From Pseudoduganella violaceinigra DSM 15887 (GTDB taxonomy: Bacteria; Pseudomonadota; Gammaproteobacteria; Burkholderiales; Burkholderiaceae_D), in contig NZ_AUDI01000001.1 of assembly GCF_000425385.1 (NCBI RefSeq), forward strand, positions 722,797 to 786,796: DNA of 64,000 nucleotides, read 5' to 3'. The notes under the pieces were generated by a model that made no database searches, was not told where the DNA came from, and saw nothing but the letters and a program-made list of their open reading frames with translations. This document shows positions 8,532-16,851 of this stretch, one piece after another (position 1 is the first letter of the stretch; every line of letters begins with the position of its first letter). A program made the translations under genes and the position numbers.

Positions 8532-9482
8532 ATGAAAACGAGTGCGATGTCTGTAACAATTCCGTCGACAATCAGCGATGTGGAACGGGACACCGGTCTT
8601 GCAAAGGAAACATTGCGAGTCTGGGAGCGCCGCTACGCCTTCCCCCATCCTGAGCGCGATACGTTCGGAGAGCGAGTCTATCCAAATGAACAAGTCGTTA
8701 AGTTGAGATTAATCAAAAGATTGATTGATTTAGGGTATCGACCGGGCAAAGTTATCGGGTATACCGCCGATGAACTCCAGGCGCTGGCGCAAAAAGCCGC
8801 CGCCGGCCCCAGGCCCGACGCCGCTGGCCCCCATCCCGAACTGCACGCTTATATAGAGCTGTGCAAAAACCACCAGATGGAAGCGTTCCGCCGCAAGCTG
8901 AGCCAGGCCATGCTGGTGATGGGCTTGAAAAATTTCGTCACCAGCCTGGTTGCCCCGCTCGCCACCTTGGTCGGCGAAGCCTGGGCTTGCGGCCAGTTCG
9001 CGGTATTTGAAGAGCACTTGTTCGCGGAATCGGTGCAGATCGTGCTGCGCAGCGCCGTCTTCTCCGTGCCCCAGGTCAACCACAGCAGCGGGGCGCCGCG
9101 CCCGCGCGTGCTGCTGACCACGCTGCCGCAGGAGCGCCATGGCCTGGGCCTGCTGATGGCCGAAGCCATGTTTGCCGCCGAAGGCGCCCATTGCATCCCG
9201 TTGGGCGTGCAGACGCCCCTGCCCGACATCGTCGAAGGCGCACGCGCCATGCAGGCCGACATCGTCGCCCTGTCTTTTTCCACCAATATGAACCCGCGCC
9301 ATGTGCACGACAGCTTGCGCGAGCTGCGGACCCGCCTGCCGGAAGCGGCGGAAATCTGGGCCGGCGGCAATAACTTAGCTTTGCGCAAACGCGCGCCCAA
9401 TGACGTCACGGTCTGCGCACTGGAGGAAATCTGCGCCGCCGTCGCCAACTGGCGCCAGCGCCAACGACAGGCTGCCAGCTAG
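8532..9482 (+). CDS. MerR-family regulator with cobalamin-binding domain, CarH/LitR-like
   Basis: About 316 residues. An N-terminal MerR winged helix (ISDVERDTGLAKETLRVWERR and the following wing) is followed by a helical bundle and a Rossmann-type B12-binding domain. Residues W151, E161 and H162 (W-x9-E-H) match the adenosylcobalamin-capping motif of CarH photoreceptors. ERHGLG, with H203, matches the ExHxxG motif that supplies the lower cobalt ligand. This suggests a light- or B12-responsive DNA-binding protein; that function is inferred from motifs. The start is uncertain: ATGs occur at 8532 and 8547, and the frame stays open upstream to 8283 without coding character. It faces a porin gene divergently and precedes ftsY by 50 bp. 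Confidence 0.82.
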   Translation: MKTSAMSVTIPSTISDVERDTGLAKETLRVWERRYAFPHPERDTFGERVYPNEQVVKLRLIKRLIDLGYRPGKVIGYTADELQALAQKAAAGPRPDAAGPHPELHAYIELCKNHQMEAFRRKLSQAMLVMGLKNFVTSLVAPLATLVGEAWACGQFAVFEEHLFAESVQIVLRSAVFSVPQVNHSSGAPRPRVLLTTLPQERHGLGLLMAEAMFAAEGAHCIPLGVQTPLPDIVEGARAMQADIVALSFSTNMNPRHVHDSLRELRTRLPEAAEIWAGGNNLALRKRAPNDVTVCALEEICAAVANWRQRQRQAAS

Positions 9483-9532
9483 CCTCTGGTAGAATACGCG
9501 GTTCGATTGAAGGACCCTCAGCCAACCTGTCC

Positions 9533-10582
9533 ATGTTCAGTTTTTTCAAGAAAAAACCGGTCGCGCCGGAAGCGGCGCCCGCCGTGCCGGCCGCCTCCGC
9601 GCCCACCGTGCCCTCCGTGCCAAGCAGCGCAGAACCTGCCGCGCCCCTGGTCTTTGAAGTGGAGACCGCCGCCAAGCCGGAGCCCAAGCAAAGCTGGATG
9701 AGCCGCCTGAAGGCCGGCTTGTCGAAGACTTCCGCCAACCTCTCCATCCTCTTCGTCGGCGCCCGCATCGACGACGATCTCTATGACGAGCTGGAAGCGG
9801 CGCTGCTGATGTCCGATGCCGGCGTCGACGCCACCCAGTTCCTGCTGGACGCGCTCAAGCGCAAAGTCAAGGAAGACAAGCTGCTCGATGCCGCCCAGGT
9901 CAAGGACGCCCTCAAGCAGCTGATGATCGGCCTGCTGCAGCCGCTGCAAAAACCATTCGAGCTGGGCCGCCACCAGCCGCTGGTGATGATGATTACCGGC
10001 GTCAACGGCGCCGGCAAGACCACCACTATCGGCAAGCTGGCCAAGCATATGCAGGCGCACGGCCAGTCCGTGCTGCTGGCCGCCGGGGACACCTTCCGCG
10101 CCGCCGCCCGCGAGCAACTGATGGTCTGGGGCCAACGCAACAATGTGACCGTGATTGCCCAGGAATCGGGCGACCCGGCCGCGGTGTCTTATGACGCGGT
10201 CCAGTCGGGCAAAGCGCGCGGTACCAATGTGGTCATGATCGACACGGCCGGCCGCCTGCCGACCCAGCTGCACCTGATGGAAGAGCTGAAAAAGATCAAG
10301 CGTGTGATCGGCAAAGGTTTGGACGGCGCGCCGCACGAAACCTTGCTGGTCATCGACGGCAATACCGGCCAGAATGCCCTGGCCCAGGTGAAAGCGTTTG
10401 ACGACGCCCTGCAGCTGTCCGGCCTGATCATCACCAAGCTCGACGGCACTGCGAAGGGCGGCATCCTGGCCGCCATCGCCCGCGTACGCCCGGTTCCGGT
10501 GTACTTCATCGGTATCGGCGAAAAGATTGAAGACCTGCAGCCGTTCAATGCGGCTGAATTTGTTGAAGCACTGCTCGCATAA
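9533..10582 (+). CDS. ftsY: Signal recognition particle receptor FtsY
   Basis: GTPase that docks ribosome-SRP complexes at the inner membrane for co-translational insertion. An acidic/alanine-proline-rich N-terminal A region (about residues 1-45) precedes the helical N domain and the G domain. GTPase motifs visible are GVNGAGKTTTIGKLA (G1), the DTFRAAAREQL insertion box, DTAGRLPTQ (G3) and TKLDGTAKGG (G4). The 349-residue length fits betaproteobacterial FtsY. It is followed at 9 bp by ftsE and ftsX, the widely conserved ftsYEX order. Confidence 0.97.
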   Translation: MFSFFKKKPVAPEAAPAVPAASAPTVPSVPSSAEPAAPLVFEVETAAKPEPKQSWMSRLKAGLSKTSANLSILFVGARIDDDLYDELEAALLMSDAGVDATQFLLDALKRKVKEDKLLDAAQVKDALKQLMIGLLQPLQKPFELGRHQPLVMMITGVNGAGKTTTIGKLAKHMQAHGQSVLLAAGDTFRAAAREQLMVWGQRNNVTVIAQESGDPAAVSYDAVQSGKARGTNVVMIDTAGRLPTQLHLMEELKKIKRVIGKGLDGAPHETLLVIDGNTGQNALAQVKAFDDALQLSGLIITKLDGTAKGGILAAIARVRPVPVYFIGIGEKIEDLQPFNAAEFVEALLA

Positions 10583-10591
10583 CCGGCCTAC

Positions 10592-11251
10592 ATGATCGAA
10601 TTCCAGCACGTCAGCAAGCAATACTCCCCCGACGGTGTCGCCCTGCGCGACATCTCTTTCACCATTGCCAAAGGCGAGCTGGTCTACCTGGCCGGCCCGT
10701 CCGGCGCCGGCAAGTCGACCCTGCTGAAGATGATCGCCGCCATGGAGCGGCCGACCTCCGGCAAGGTGCTGGTGAACGGCCAGGATATCGGCGCCCTGAA
10801 ACGCGCCGGCATTCCCTTCCTGCGCCGCAACCTGGGCCTGATCTTCCAGGAGCAGCGCCTGCTGAACGACCGCACGGTGCTGGCCAATGTCATGATGCCG
10901 CTGCTGGTGACCGGCGCGCCGCGCGCCGCCGCCGAGCAGCGCGCCCGCGCCGCCCTGGACAAGGTGGGCTTGCTGGACCGTGCCGATGGCCAGCCGCTGG
11001 CCCTGTCCGGCGGCGAGCAGCAGCGCGTCTCGATCGCGCGCGCCATCGTCAACCGTCCGCAGATCATCCTGGCCGACGAGCCGACCGCCAACCTCGACCG
11101 CGCCAGCGCCAACAAGGTGATCGACGCCCTGCACGCCTTCCACTCGGTGGGCGTGACCTGCCTGATTTCCTCGCACGATGAACAGATCCTCGACGCCGCC
11201 GCGCGCGTGATCCACCTGGAACGCGGCGCACTGCTAAAGGAGGCCGCATGA
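10592..11251 (+). CDS. ftsE: Cell-division ABC ATPase FtsE
   Basis: Cytoplasmic ATPase of the FtsEX complex, which in other Proteobacteria activates septal peptidoglycan hydrolases through EnvC-type partners. The 219 residues show Walker A GPSGAGKST, Q-loop FQEQRLL, signature LSGGEQQR and Walker B IILADEPT followed by a switch histidine (SSHDEQ). The stop codon overlaps the ftsX start by 4 nt (ATGA), so the two are translationally coupled. Confidence 0.97.
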   Translation: MIEFQHVSKQYSPDGVALRDISFTIAKGELVYLAGPSGAGKSTLLKMIAAMERPTSGKVLVNGQDIGALKRAGIPFLRRNLGLIFQEQRLLNDRTVLANVMMPLLVTGAPRAAAEQRARAALDKVGLLDRADGQPLALSGGEQQRVSIARAIVNRPQIILADEPTANLDRASANKVIDALHAFHSVGVTCLISSHDEQILDAAARVIHLERGALLKEAA

Positions 11252-12162
11252 TCACCTGGCTGCGCCACCATCTGTTCGCCCTCGGCTCGGCCCTGGTGCA
11301 TGTGCGCCGCGCGCCGGGCTCCTTCCTGTTCAACATCCTGGTGGTGGCCATCGCCCTGGCCCTGCCCTTCATGGGCGTGACCCTGCTCGACAATGTGCGC
11401 CCGCTGTCGGAGCAGATGGCGGTGGAACCGGAGTTGAGCGTCTTCATCGCCGCCGACACGCCGCGCGAGCAGGCCACCGGCCTGGCCACCCCGCTGCGCG
11501 CCATCTCGCCGCAAGCCAAGATCATCTTCACGCCGCGCGAAAAGGCGCTGGAGCAGCTGAACGCCAAGAGCGGCCTGTCGGATGTGGTCGCCACCCTGGG
11601 CGAAAACCCGCTGCCGGACAGCTATATCGTCAAGCTGAATGCCTTCCAGAACGCGGCGGAAGGGCAGCAGATCGACGCCATTGCGGAGCAGATGCGCGCC
11701 CTGCCGGGCGTGGAATCGGTCCAGGTGGACTCGGCCTGGGTGAAACGCCTGGCCGCCCTGCTGGGCGTGCTGCGCCTGGCCCTGCTGCTGCTGGCCGCCA
11801 CGCTGGGCACGGTGGTGGTGGCCGTGGTCTTCAATACGATCCGCCTGCAAGTGATGACCCAGCGCGAAGAAATCCTGGTGTCGAAACTGATCGGCGCCAC
11901 CGACAGCTTCATTCACCGCCCCTTCTATTACACGGGCGCCCTGCTCGGCCTGTGCGCCGGCGGCGTGGCCCTGGGCGGGGTAGCGCTGGCACTGCAGCCG
12001 CTGAACCGCGCGATTGCCGAATTTGCAAGATTGTATGCATCGGAATTCCAGCTGGCCCCGCTGGACCCGGTCGGCACGGCCGGCCTGCTGGCGCTGTCCG
12101 CCGGTCTCGGCCTGGCCGGCGCCCTGCTGTCGGTCCAGCGCCACCTGTCCCGCCTCAATTAA
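11248..12162 (+). CDS. ftsX: Cell-division membrane protein FtsX
   Basis: Inner-membrane partner of FtsE, 304 residues. One N-terminal transmembrane helix (FLFNILVVAIALALPFMGVTLL region) is followed by a periplasmic extracellular domain containing PLPDSYIVKL, then three C-terminal helices of the FtsX/MacB fold. It overlaps ftsE by 4 nt. No terminator follows; the gap of about 290 bp to rpoH holds the rpoH control region. Confidence 0.96.
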   Translation: MITWLRHHLFALGSALVHVRRAPGSFLFNILVVAIALALPFMGVTLLDNVRPLSEQMAVEPELSVFIAADTPREQATGLATPLRAISPQAKIIFTPREKALEQLNAKSGLSDVVATLGENPLPDSYIVKLNAFQNAAEGQQIDAIAEQMRALPGVESVQVDSAWVKRLAALLGVLRLALLLLAATLGTVVVAVVFNTIRLQVMTQREEILVSKLIGATDSFIHRPFYYTGALLGLCAGGVALGGVALALQPLNRAIAEFARLYASEFQLAPLDPVGTAGLLALSAGLGLAGALLSVQRHLSRLN

Positions 12163-12329
12163 ACGCCGGGCGCAGGTCTGGCCAGTGTCCGCTGGCCAGA
12201 TCTCGGCTTTCTGCGTGCGTCCCCGCACGGAGCCGCCGCCGGCCCCGCCGTATCCTGACTTTGATCCAGCGCAAGGAAGCGCGCTTTCTCGATAGTATTT
12301 TTGCGATCGGCGCCATAGAATCTCGTCGA

Positions 12330-12359
12330 TTGGCACTCGTCCGGGGAGAGTGCTAATAT
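12330..12359 (+). promoter_or_regulatory. CIRCE (HrcA operator) overlapping the rpoH promoter
   Basis: TTGGCACTC-N9-GAGTGCTAA (12330-12356) matches the CIRCE consensus TTAGCACTC-N9-GAGTGCTAA at 17 of 18 arm positions. The arms also supply a sigma-70 promoter: TTGGCA as -35 (12330-12335), an 18-bp spacer and TAATAT as -10 (12354-12359). HrcA binding would therefore block RNA polymerase directly. The leader from here to the rpoH ATG is about 90 nt. Nothing else is seen in 12163-12329 apart from AT-rich patches. Confidence 0.88.
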
Positions 12360-12456
12360 ATGTTCAGAACGGCATGATAGAAGTTAAGAATCGTTTAAGT
12401 TCTCTCGTGCATGCTGGTAACTCTGAAAAGTATTCCCTTCAAGCGAGGATTTTAAG

Positions 12457-13347
12457 ATGACCGCAACAAACGCACTGGTCCCTGCCGGCGGCAACGCGCT
12501 GACCCTGGGCTTCAGCGGTAGCCTGGGCAACCTGGACGCTTATATCTCGGCCGTGAACCGTCTGCCCATGCTGACCCACGAGGAAGAAGTGGCGCTCGGC
12601 AAGCGCCTGAAGGAAAACAACGATATCAAGGCGGCGGAAACGCTGGTGACGTCGCACCTGCGTCTGGTGGTCTCGATTGCGCGCGGCTACCTGGGTTATG
12701 GCCTGCCGCACGGCGACCTGATCCAGGAAGGCAATATCGGCCTGATGAAGGCGGTCAAACGCTTCGACCCGGACCAGGGCGTGCGCCTGGTGTCCTACGC
12801 CATGCACTGGATCAAGGCGGAAATCCACGAGTACATCCTGAAGAACTGGCGCCTGGTCAAAGTGGCCACCACCAAGGCCCAGCGCAAGCTGTTCTTCAAC
12901 CTGCGCAGCCACAAGCAGGGCCTGGACGCCATGTCGCCGGCGCAGATCGACGAACTGGCCAAGACCCTGGACGTGAAGCGCGAAGATGTGATCGAAATGG
13001 AAACGCGCCTGAGCGGCCGCGACATCGCCCTGGAAGCGCCGTCCGACGACGAAGACGACAAGTTCTCGCCGATCGCTTACCTGTCCTCCGACAATATGGA
13101 GCCGACCAAGGTGCTGGAAGCGGAACAGGTGGTGCGCCTGCAGTCCGAAGGCCTGGAAACCGCCCTGTCCAAACTCGACGCGCGCTCGCGCCGCATCGTC
13201 GAAGCGCGCTGGCTGGCCAACGACGACGGTTCCGGCGCCACCTTGCACACGCTGGCGGAGGAATTCGGCGTGTCGGCCGAGCGCATCCGCCAGATCGAGG
13301 CGGCCGCGCTGAAGAAAATGAAGGGCGCGCTGGCAGCGTATATGTAA
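12457..13347 (+). CDS. rpoH: Heat-shock sigma factor RpoH (sigma-32)
   Basis: Sigma-70-family factor directing RNA polymerase to heat-shock promoters. The 296 residues include region 2 (DLIQEGNIGLMKAVKRFDP and SYAMHWIKAEI), the diagnostic RpoH box QRKLFFNLR, and region 4 with a terminal HTH (LHTLAEEFGVSAERIRQIEAAA). The start ATG lies about 15 nt downstream of a purine-rich AAGCGAGGA. It is a single-gene unit bounded by a CIRCE promoter and a strong terminator. Confidence 0.97.
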   Translation: MTATNALVPAGGNALTLGFSGSLGNLDAYISAVNRLPMLTHEEEVALGKRLKENNDIKAAETLVTSHLRLVVSIARGYLGYGLPHGDLIQEGNIGLMKAVKRFDPDQGVRLVSYAMHWIKAEIHEYILKNWRLVKVATTKAQRKLFFNLRSHKQGLDAMSPAQIDELAKTLDVKREDVIEMETRLSGRDIALEAPSDDEDDKFSPIAYLSSDNMEPTKVLEAEQVVRLQSEGLETALSKLDARSRRIVEARWLANDDGSGATLHTLAEEFGVSAERIRQIEAAALKKMKGALAAYM

Positions 13348-13365
13348 GCAGCTGCGGCTCACGAG

Positions 13366-13400
13366 AAAGCACCGATTCCGCAAGGATCGGTGCTTTTTTT
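13366..13400 (+). terminator. Rho-independent terminator of rpoH
   Basis: AAGCACCGAT and ATCGGTGCTT arms around a short CCGCAAGG tip, followed by seven U residues, 18 nt after the rpoH stop codon. Confidence 0.92.
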
Positions 13401-13541
13401 ACGCCGGAACACTCTTATTAATGTCGGGAATTTTTACATTCCCAAATGCAACTGCCTGTAAGTACTTGATATGGATGAGTTTGAGTTTCTGGCATAGCGA
13501 TTGCTTTGTAACTGCTGAGCAGTTTAACTGAGGAGTTAGCC

Positions 13542-14141
13542 ATGTTTAAGACGCTTGCACTGACCGCCATCTGCGCCCTGGCTGCTGGCGCCGCCGCCGC
13601 CGGTCCCACGAACAAACCCGGCCAAACCAACGCGAATCCGCTGGTCCTGACGGCAAATTCCTCGATCAGTGCAGGCTGGAATCCCGACGGCGGCTCTGTC
13701 TGGACGTTTGCGGACTGGATCCATATCAAGGACCTGACCACGCTGTACGTCAAAGCCAGCGCCGACACCAGCTTCGATTTCGGCATCACCCCGCCCAACG
13801 GCGGTTCCGTGCAGGATTTCGACTTCGAATTCCTCATCAACGGCGTGGCGCAGGGCAAGACCAAGCCGGCCGGCTTTGCGGCCTACTGGGATGATATTTC
13901 CCTGAGCGGCGGTGTGGTGTACCGCTTCAAGCTGGACGCGCTGAACATCCACGACAACCACACCAATGTCAACGTCCAGGTCATGGCCGGCACCACCAAT
14001 GTCCCGACCGGCCCTAGCGATCCCGGCACCCCGAATGACCCGGGCAATCCGGCCAACGATGTTCCTGAACCTGCATCTCTGGCACTGCTGGGCGCCGGCC
14101 TGATGGGCCTGGGCTTGATGCGCCGTCGCCGCCAAAAATAA
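13542..14141 (+). CDS. PEP-CTERM sorting-signal exported protein
   Basis: A 199-residue secreted protein. A Sec signal peptide (MFKTLALTAICALAAGAAAAG) leads into an unrecognised beta-rich domain (to about residue 150), a Pro/Gly/Asn/Asp-rich linker with repeated G-x-P-N-D-P-G units, and a C-terminal PEP-CTERM tripartite signal: VPEP, a hydrophobic helix and an RRRR end. Family knowledge says such proteins are cleaved by exosortase (EpsH/XrtA) and displayed at the cell surface, often with exopolysaccharide. No exosortase is present in the window, so it would act in trans. A terminator follows. Confidence 0.88.
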   Translation: MFKTLALTAICALAAGAAAAGPTNKPGQTNANPLVLTANSSISAGWNPDGGSVWTFADWIHIKDLTTLYVKASADTSFDFGITPPNGGSVQDFDFEFLINGVAQGKTKPAGFAAYWDDISLSGGVVYRFKLDALNIHDNHTNVNVQVMAGTTNVPTGPSDPGTPNDPGNPANDVPEPASLALLGAGLMGLGLMRRRRQK

Positions 14142-14164
14142 GTTGTCAAAACCAACTAGAAAAG

Positions 14165-14191
14165 CTGGCGCCCTGCGGGGCGCTTTTTTTA
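14165..14191 (+). terminator. Rho-independent terminator of the PEP-CTERM gene
   Basis: GCGCCC (14169-14174) and GGGCGC (14179-14184) form a GC stem with a TGCG loop, followed by seven U residues. Confidence 0.88.
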
Positions 14192-14282
14192 TTTCCGGGC
14201 ATACCGGCTGTTGAGTGGACTCAACAGTGCAACACGGAAGTTTGTAATTTGCTAAGCTGTTCCCAGGCCAGAGGAGAACATC

Positions 14283-14729
14283 ATGCAAGCTAGACTGATC
14301 TGTCTGGGCGTGGCGGGCCTGGTCCTCGCCATTGCCACAGCCTGCGGCTCAAGCCGCAGCACGTCCGCGGATGGCGACAGCCATGCCGCACCACGCACCA
14401 GCGCCAGCTACCGGCTGGCACAAGGGGAAAGCGTCACGCTGGCCCCCGCTGTCGTACTGAAACTCGAACGCGTCAACGACAGCCGTTGCAAACAGGGCGC
14501 CGTGTGCGTCTGGGCCGGCTATATCAGCTACAGCTTCCTGCTGAGCGGCCCGCAAGGCAGCACCAGCTTTGTGCTGGCGGAAGACATGCCCGGCGCCGCC
14601 AAGTCGGCGACGCGCAACGGCCTGACCTTCACGCTGGAAGGGTTGGAACCGGCGGAAGTACCGGCCTTGAAGGCACCGGCGCCGGATTATCGGGTAAGCT
14701 TGCGGGTAACTATTTCCCAGCCCACTTAG
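14283..14729 (+). CDS. Small putative lipoprotein of unknown function
   Basis: 148 residues. An N-terminal hydrophobic segment ends IATACGSS, a loose lipobox with the cysteine at residue 21, so it is probably lipid-anchored. The mature part has a conserved-looking CKQGAVCVWAG segment with two cysteines, seen in several small bacterial lipoproteins of unknown role, and a beta-rich C-terminus. The gamma-glutamyltransferase gene follows after 6 bp, suggesting co-transcription. Confidence 0.65.
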   Translation: MQARLICLGVAGLVLAIATACGSSRSTSADGDSHAAPRTSASYRLAQGESVTLAPAVVLKLERVNDSRCKQGAVCVWAGYISYSFLLSGPQGSTSFVLAEDMPGAAKSATRNGLTFTLEGLEPAEVPALKAPAPDYRVSLRVTISQPT

Positions 14730-14735
14730 CCGCCC

Positions 14736-16505
14736 ATGACGCCAAACGCCCTGCCCCGACGACTGACTTCCACCATCATCATCGCGCTGGCGTGCAGCGC
14801 CCCGGCCTGGGCCAAGACCCCGGTAGCCAGCGGCACCGGCGGCGCGGTGGCGACCATCAGCGAGCCGGCCTCGCAGGCGGCGCTGGCCATCCTGAACCAG
14901 GGCGGCAACGCGGTCGACGCGGCCGTTGCGGCGGCCGCGGCCCTGGGCGTGACCGATCCCTTCAGCTGCGGCGTGGGCGGCGGCGGCTTCATGGTGATCT
15001 ACCTGGCCAAGGAAAACCGCGTCATCACGCTCGACCACCGCGAAGTGGCGCCGGCATCCTTCCAATCCGATGCCTTCGCGCCCGGCGGCAAGGCGCTCGA
15101 TTTCGACAGCGCCGTCGCCAGCGGCATGGCGGTGGGCGTGCCGGGAACGGTGCGCGGCTGGCACGACGCGCTGGACCGCTATGGCACCATGTCGTTCAAG
15201 CAGGTGCTGGCCCCCGCCATCAAGGTGGCGCAGGACGGCTTCCGCGTGAACGATAACTTCGTCGCGCTGGTGAAGGAGAACGAACGCAAGTTCGCCATGT
15301 TCCCGGCCACCGCCGCGCGCTACCTGCGCGATGGCAAGGCGCTGCCGGCCGGCACCCTGCTGCGCAATGCCGACCTGGCCAAGACCTACCGCCTGCTGTC
15401 CAGCGGCGGCGTGAAGGCCTTCTATTCGGGCAAGCTGGCGCAGGCCATTGTCGACGCGGTCAACCAGCCGCAAGCCGCCGCCGGCGTTTCCGTGCGGCCG
15501 GGACGCATGTCGCTGGCCGACCTGGCCAATTACGAGGCGCGCTGGCGCCAGCCGGTGCGCAGCACCTACCGCGGCTATGAGCTGGTCGGCATGCCCCTGC
15601 CAAGCAGCGGCGGCGTGGCGATCGCGGAAGCCTTGAATATCCTGGAAGGCTTCGACCTGAAGTCCATGCCGCGCGAAAAAGCGGAACACCTGTACATGGA
15701 GGCGGCGCGCCTGGCCTTCGCCGACCGCAATGCCTACCTGGCCGATCCCGAATACGTCGACGCGCCGGTGGCTGGCCTAATCAGCAAGGAATACGCGGCC
15801 CGGCGCCGCGAGCTGATCGACCCGGCCCAGGCCCACCGCCATGCCGAGGCGGGCGATCCCTATCCTTACCAGCAGGACCCGAGCGTGCCGCTGCGGCCGG
15901 CCGCCGCCGGCAAGGCCCGGCTGCTGTCCGAAAGCGCCCATACGACCCACCTGGCGGTGTCGGACAAGGACGGCAATATCGTGGCCTACACCTTCACCAT
16001 CGAGTCATGGGGCGGCAGCGGCATCACGGTGCCGGGCTACGGCTTCATCCTGAACAACGAGATGACCGACTTCGACTTCAGCGGCCCGCATCCGAATGTC
16101 CCGGAAGCGGGCAAGCGGCCGCGCAGCAGCATGTCGCCGACCATCGCTTTCCGCAATGGCAAGCCGGCCTTCACCATCGGCAGCCCGGGCGGCGGCACCA
16201 TCATCACCACGGTGCTGCAGACCATCGTCAACCATATCGACCTCGGCATGGACATGCCGGCCGCCCTGGACGCACCGCGCATCTCCGAGCGCAACGGCAT
16301 GGCAACGTCCATCGAGCCCGGTTTCGCCGGCAGCGCCCAGGCCAGGTCGCTGGAGCGTTTCGGCCAGCAGTGGGACGACGCTGGCGCCGAGGAGATCGGG
16401 GCCGCCAATGCCATCGTCTTCAATCCGGATGGCACCGTGACGGCGGTCAGCGAAGGCAAGCGCCACGGCGTGGGCAGTGCCCTGGTGCAGAAACGCGGAC
16501 ACTGA
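14736..16505 (+). CDS. ggt: Gamma-glutamyltransferase (gamma-glutamyl transpeptidase)
   Basis: Periplasmic N-terminal-nucleophile enzyme that cleaves glutathione and other gamma-glutamyl compounds. A signal peptide (to APAWA, about residue 26) precedes the large subunit with the family motifs GGNAVDAAVAAAAALGV and GVGGGGFMVIYL, and R-x-x-A-P. The autocatalytic threonine lies in SAHTTHLAVSDKDG at the predicted junction of large and small subunits. The small subunit contains GSPGGGTIITTVLQTI. The 589-residue length is typical. It is probably co-transcribed with the small lipoprotein upstream. Confidence 0.95.
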   Translation: MTPNALPRRLTSTIIIALACSAPAWAKTPVASGTGGAVATISEPASQAALAILNQGGNAVDAAVAAAAALGVTDPFSCGVGGGGFMVIYLAKENRVITLDHREVAPASFQSDAFAPGGKALDFDSAVASGMAVGVPGTVRGWHDALDRYGTMSFKQVLAPAIKVAQDGFRVNDNFVALVKENERKFAMFPATAARYLRDGKALPAGTLLRNADLAKTYRLLSSGGVKAFYSGKLAQAIVDAVNQPQAAAGVSVRPGRMSLADLANYEARWRQPVRSTYRGYELVGMPLPSSGGVAIAEALNILEGFDLKSMPREKAEHLYMEAARLAFADRNAYLADPEYVDAPVAGLISKEYAARRRELIDPAQAHRHAEAGDPYPYQQDPSVPLRPAAAGKARLLSESAHTTHLAVSDKDGNIVAYTFTIESWGGSGITVPGYGFILNNEMTDFDFSGPHPNVPEAGKRPRSSMSPTIAFRNGKPAFTIGSPGGGTIITTVLQTIVNHIDLGMDMPAALDAPRISERNGMATSIEPGFAGSAQARSLERFGQQWDDAGAEEIGAANAIVFNPDGTVTAVSEGKRHGVGSALVQKRGH

Positions 16506-16506
16506 A

Positions 16507-16851
16507 TCAGCCGTGCCGCTCGCGGCTGTCGGCCGGAGCCTGCGCGCGTTCGTTCAGGCCGTAGTCGCGCACCACGCTGGCAATGCGCAGTCGGTAATCG
16601 GCGAACAGGCGCTCGCGCCCCGCCTGCTGGGCGGAGCGATGGGCTTCCACCCGGCGCCATTCCAGCACCGCTTCTTCATCGCGGAAGAACGACAGCGACA
16701 GCATCTTGCCCGGGTTGCTCAGGCTCTGGAAGCGTTCGACGCTGATGAAACCGTCGATCTGCTCCAGTGTCGGCCGCAGCCTGGCGGCGATATCCAGGTA
16801 GGCATCCTTGCAGCCTTCGGCGGGCGTTACTTCGAAAATCACGGCAATCAT
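16507..16851 (-). CDS. Antibiotic-biosynthesis-monooxygenase (ABM) family protein
   Basis: 114 residues forming one dimeric alpha-beta barrel of the ABM type. The start MIAVIFEVTPAEG, the GFISVERFQSLSNPGKMLSLSFFRDEEAVLEWR core and the terminal helix are recognisable. Members are cofactor-free oxygenases, haem-degrading enzymes or small-ligand binders; which applies here cannot be told. The start ATG overlaps the upstream P450 stop by 4 nt (ATGA), so the two proteins are made together. The gene stops 2 bp from the convergent ggt gene. Confidence 0.82.
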   Translation of the reverse strand: MIAVIFEVTPAEGCKDAYLDIAARLRPTLEQIDGFISVERFQSLSNPGKMLSLSFFRDEEAVLEWRRVEAHRSAQQAGRERLFADYRLRIASVVRDYGLNERAQAPADSRERHG

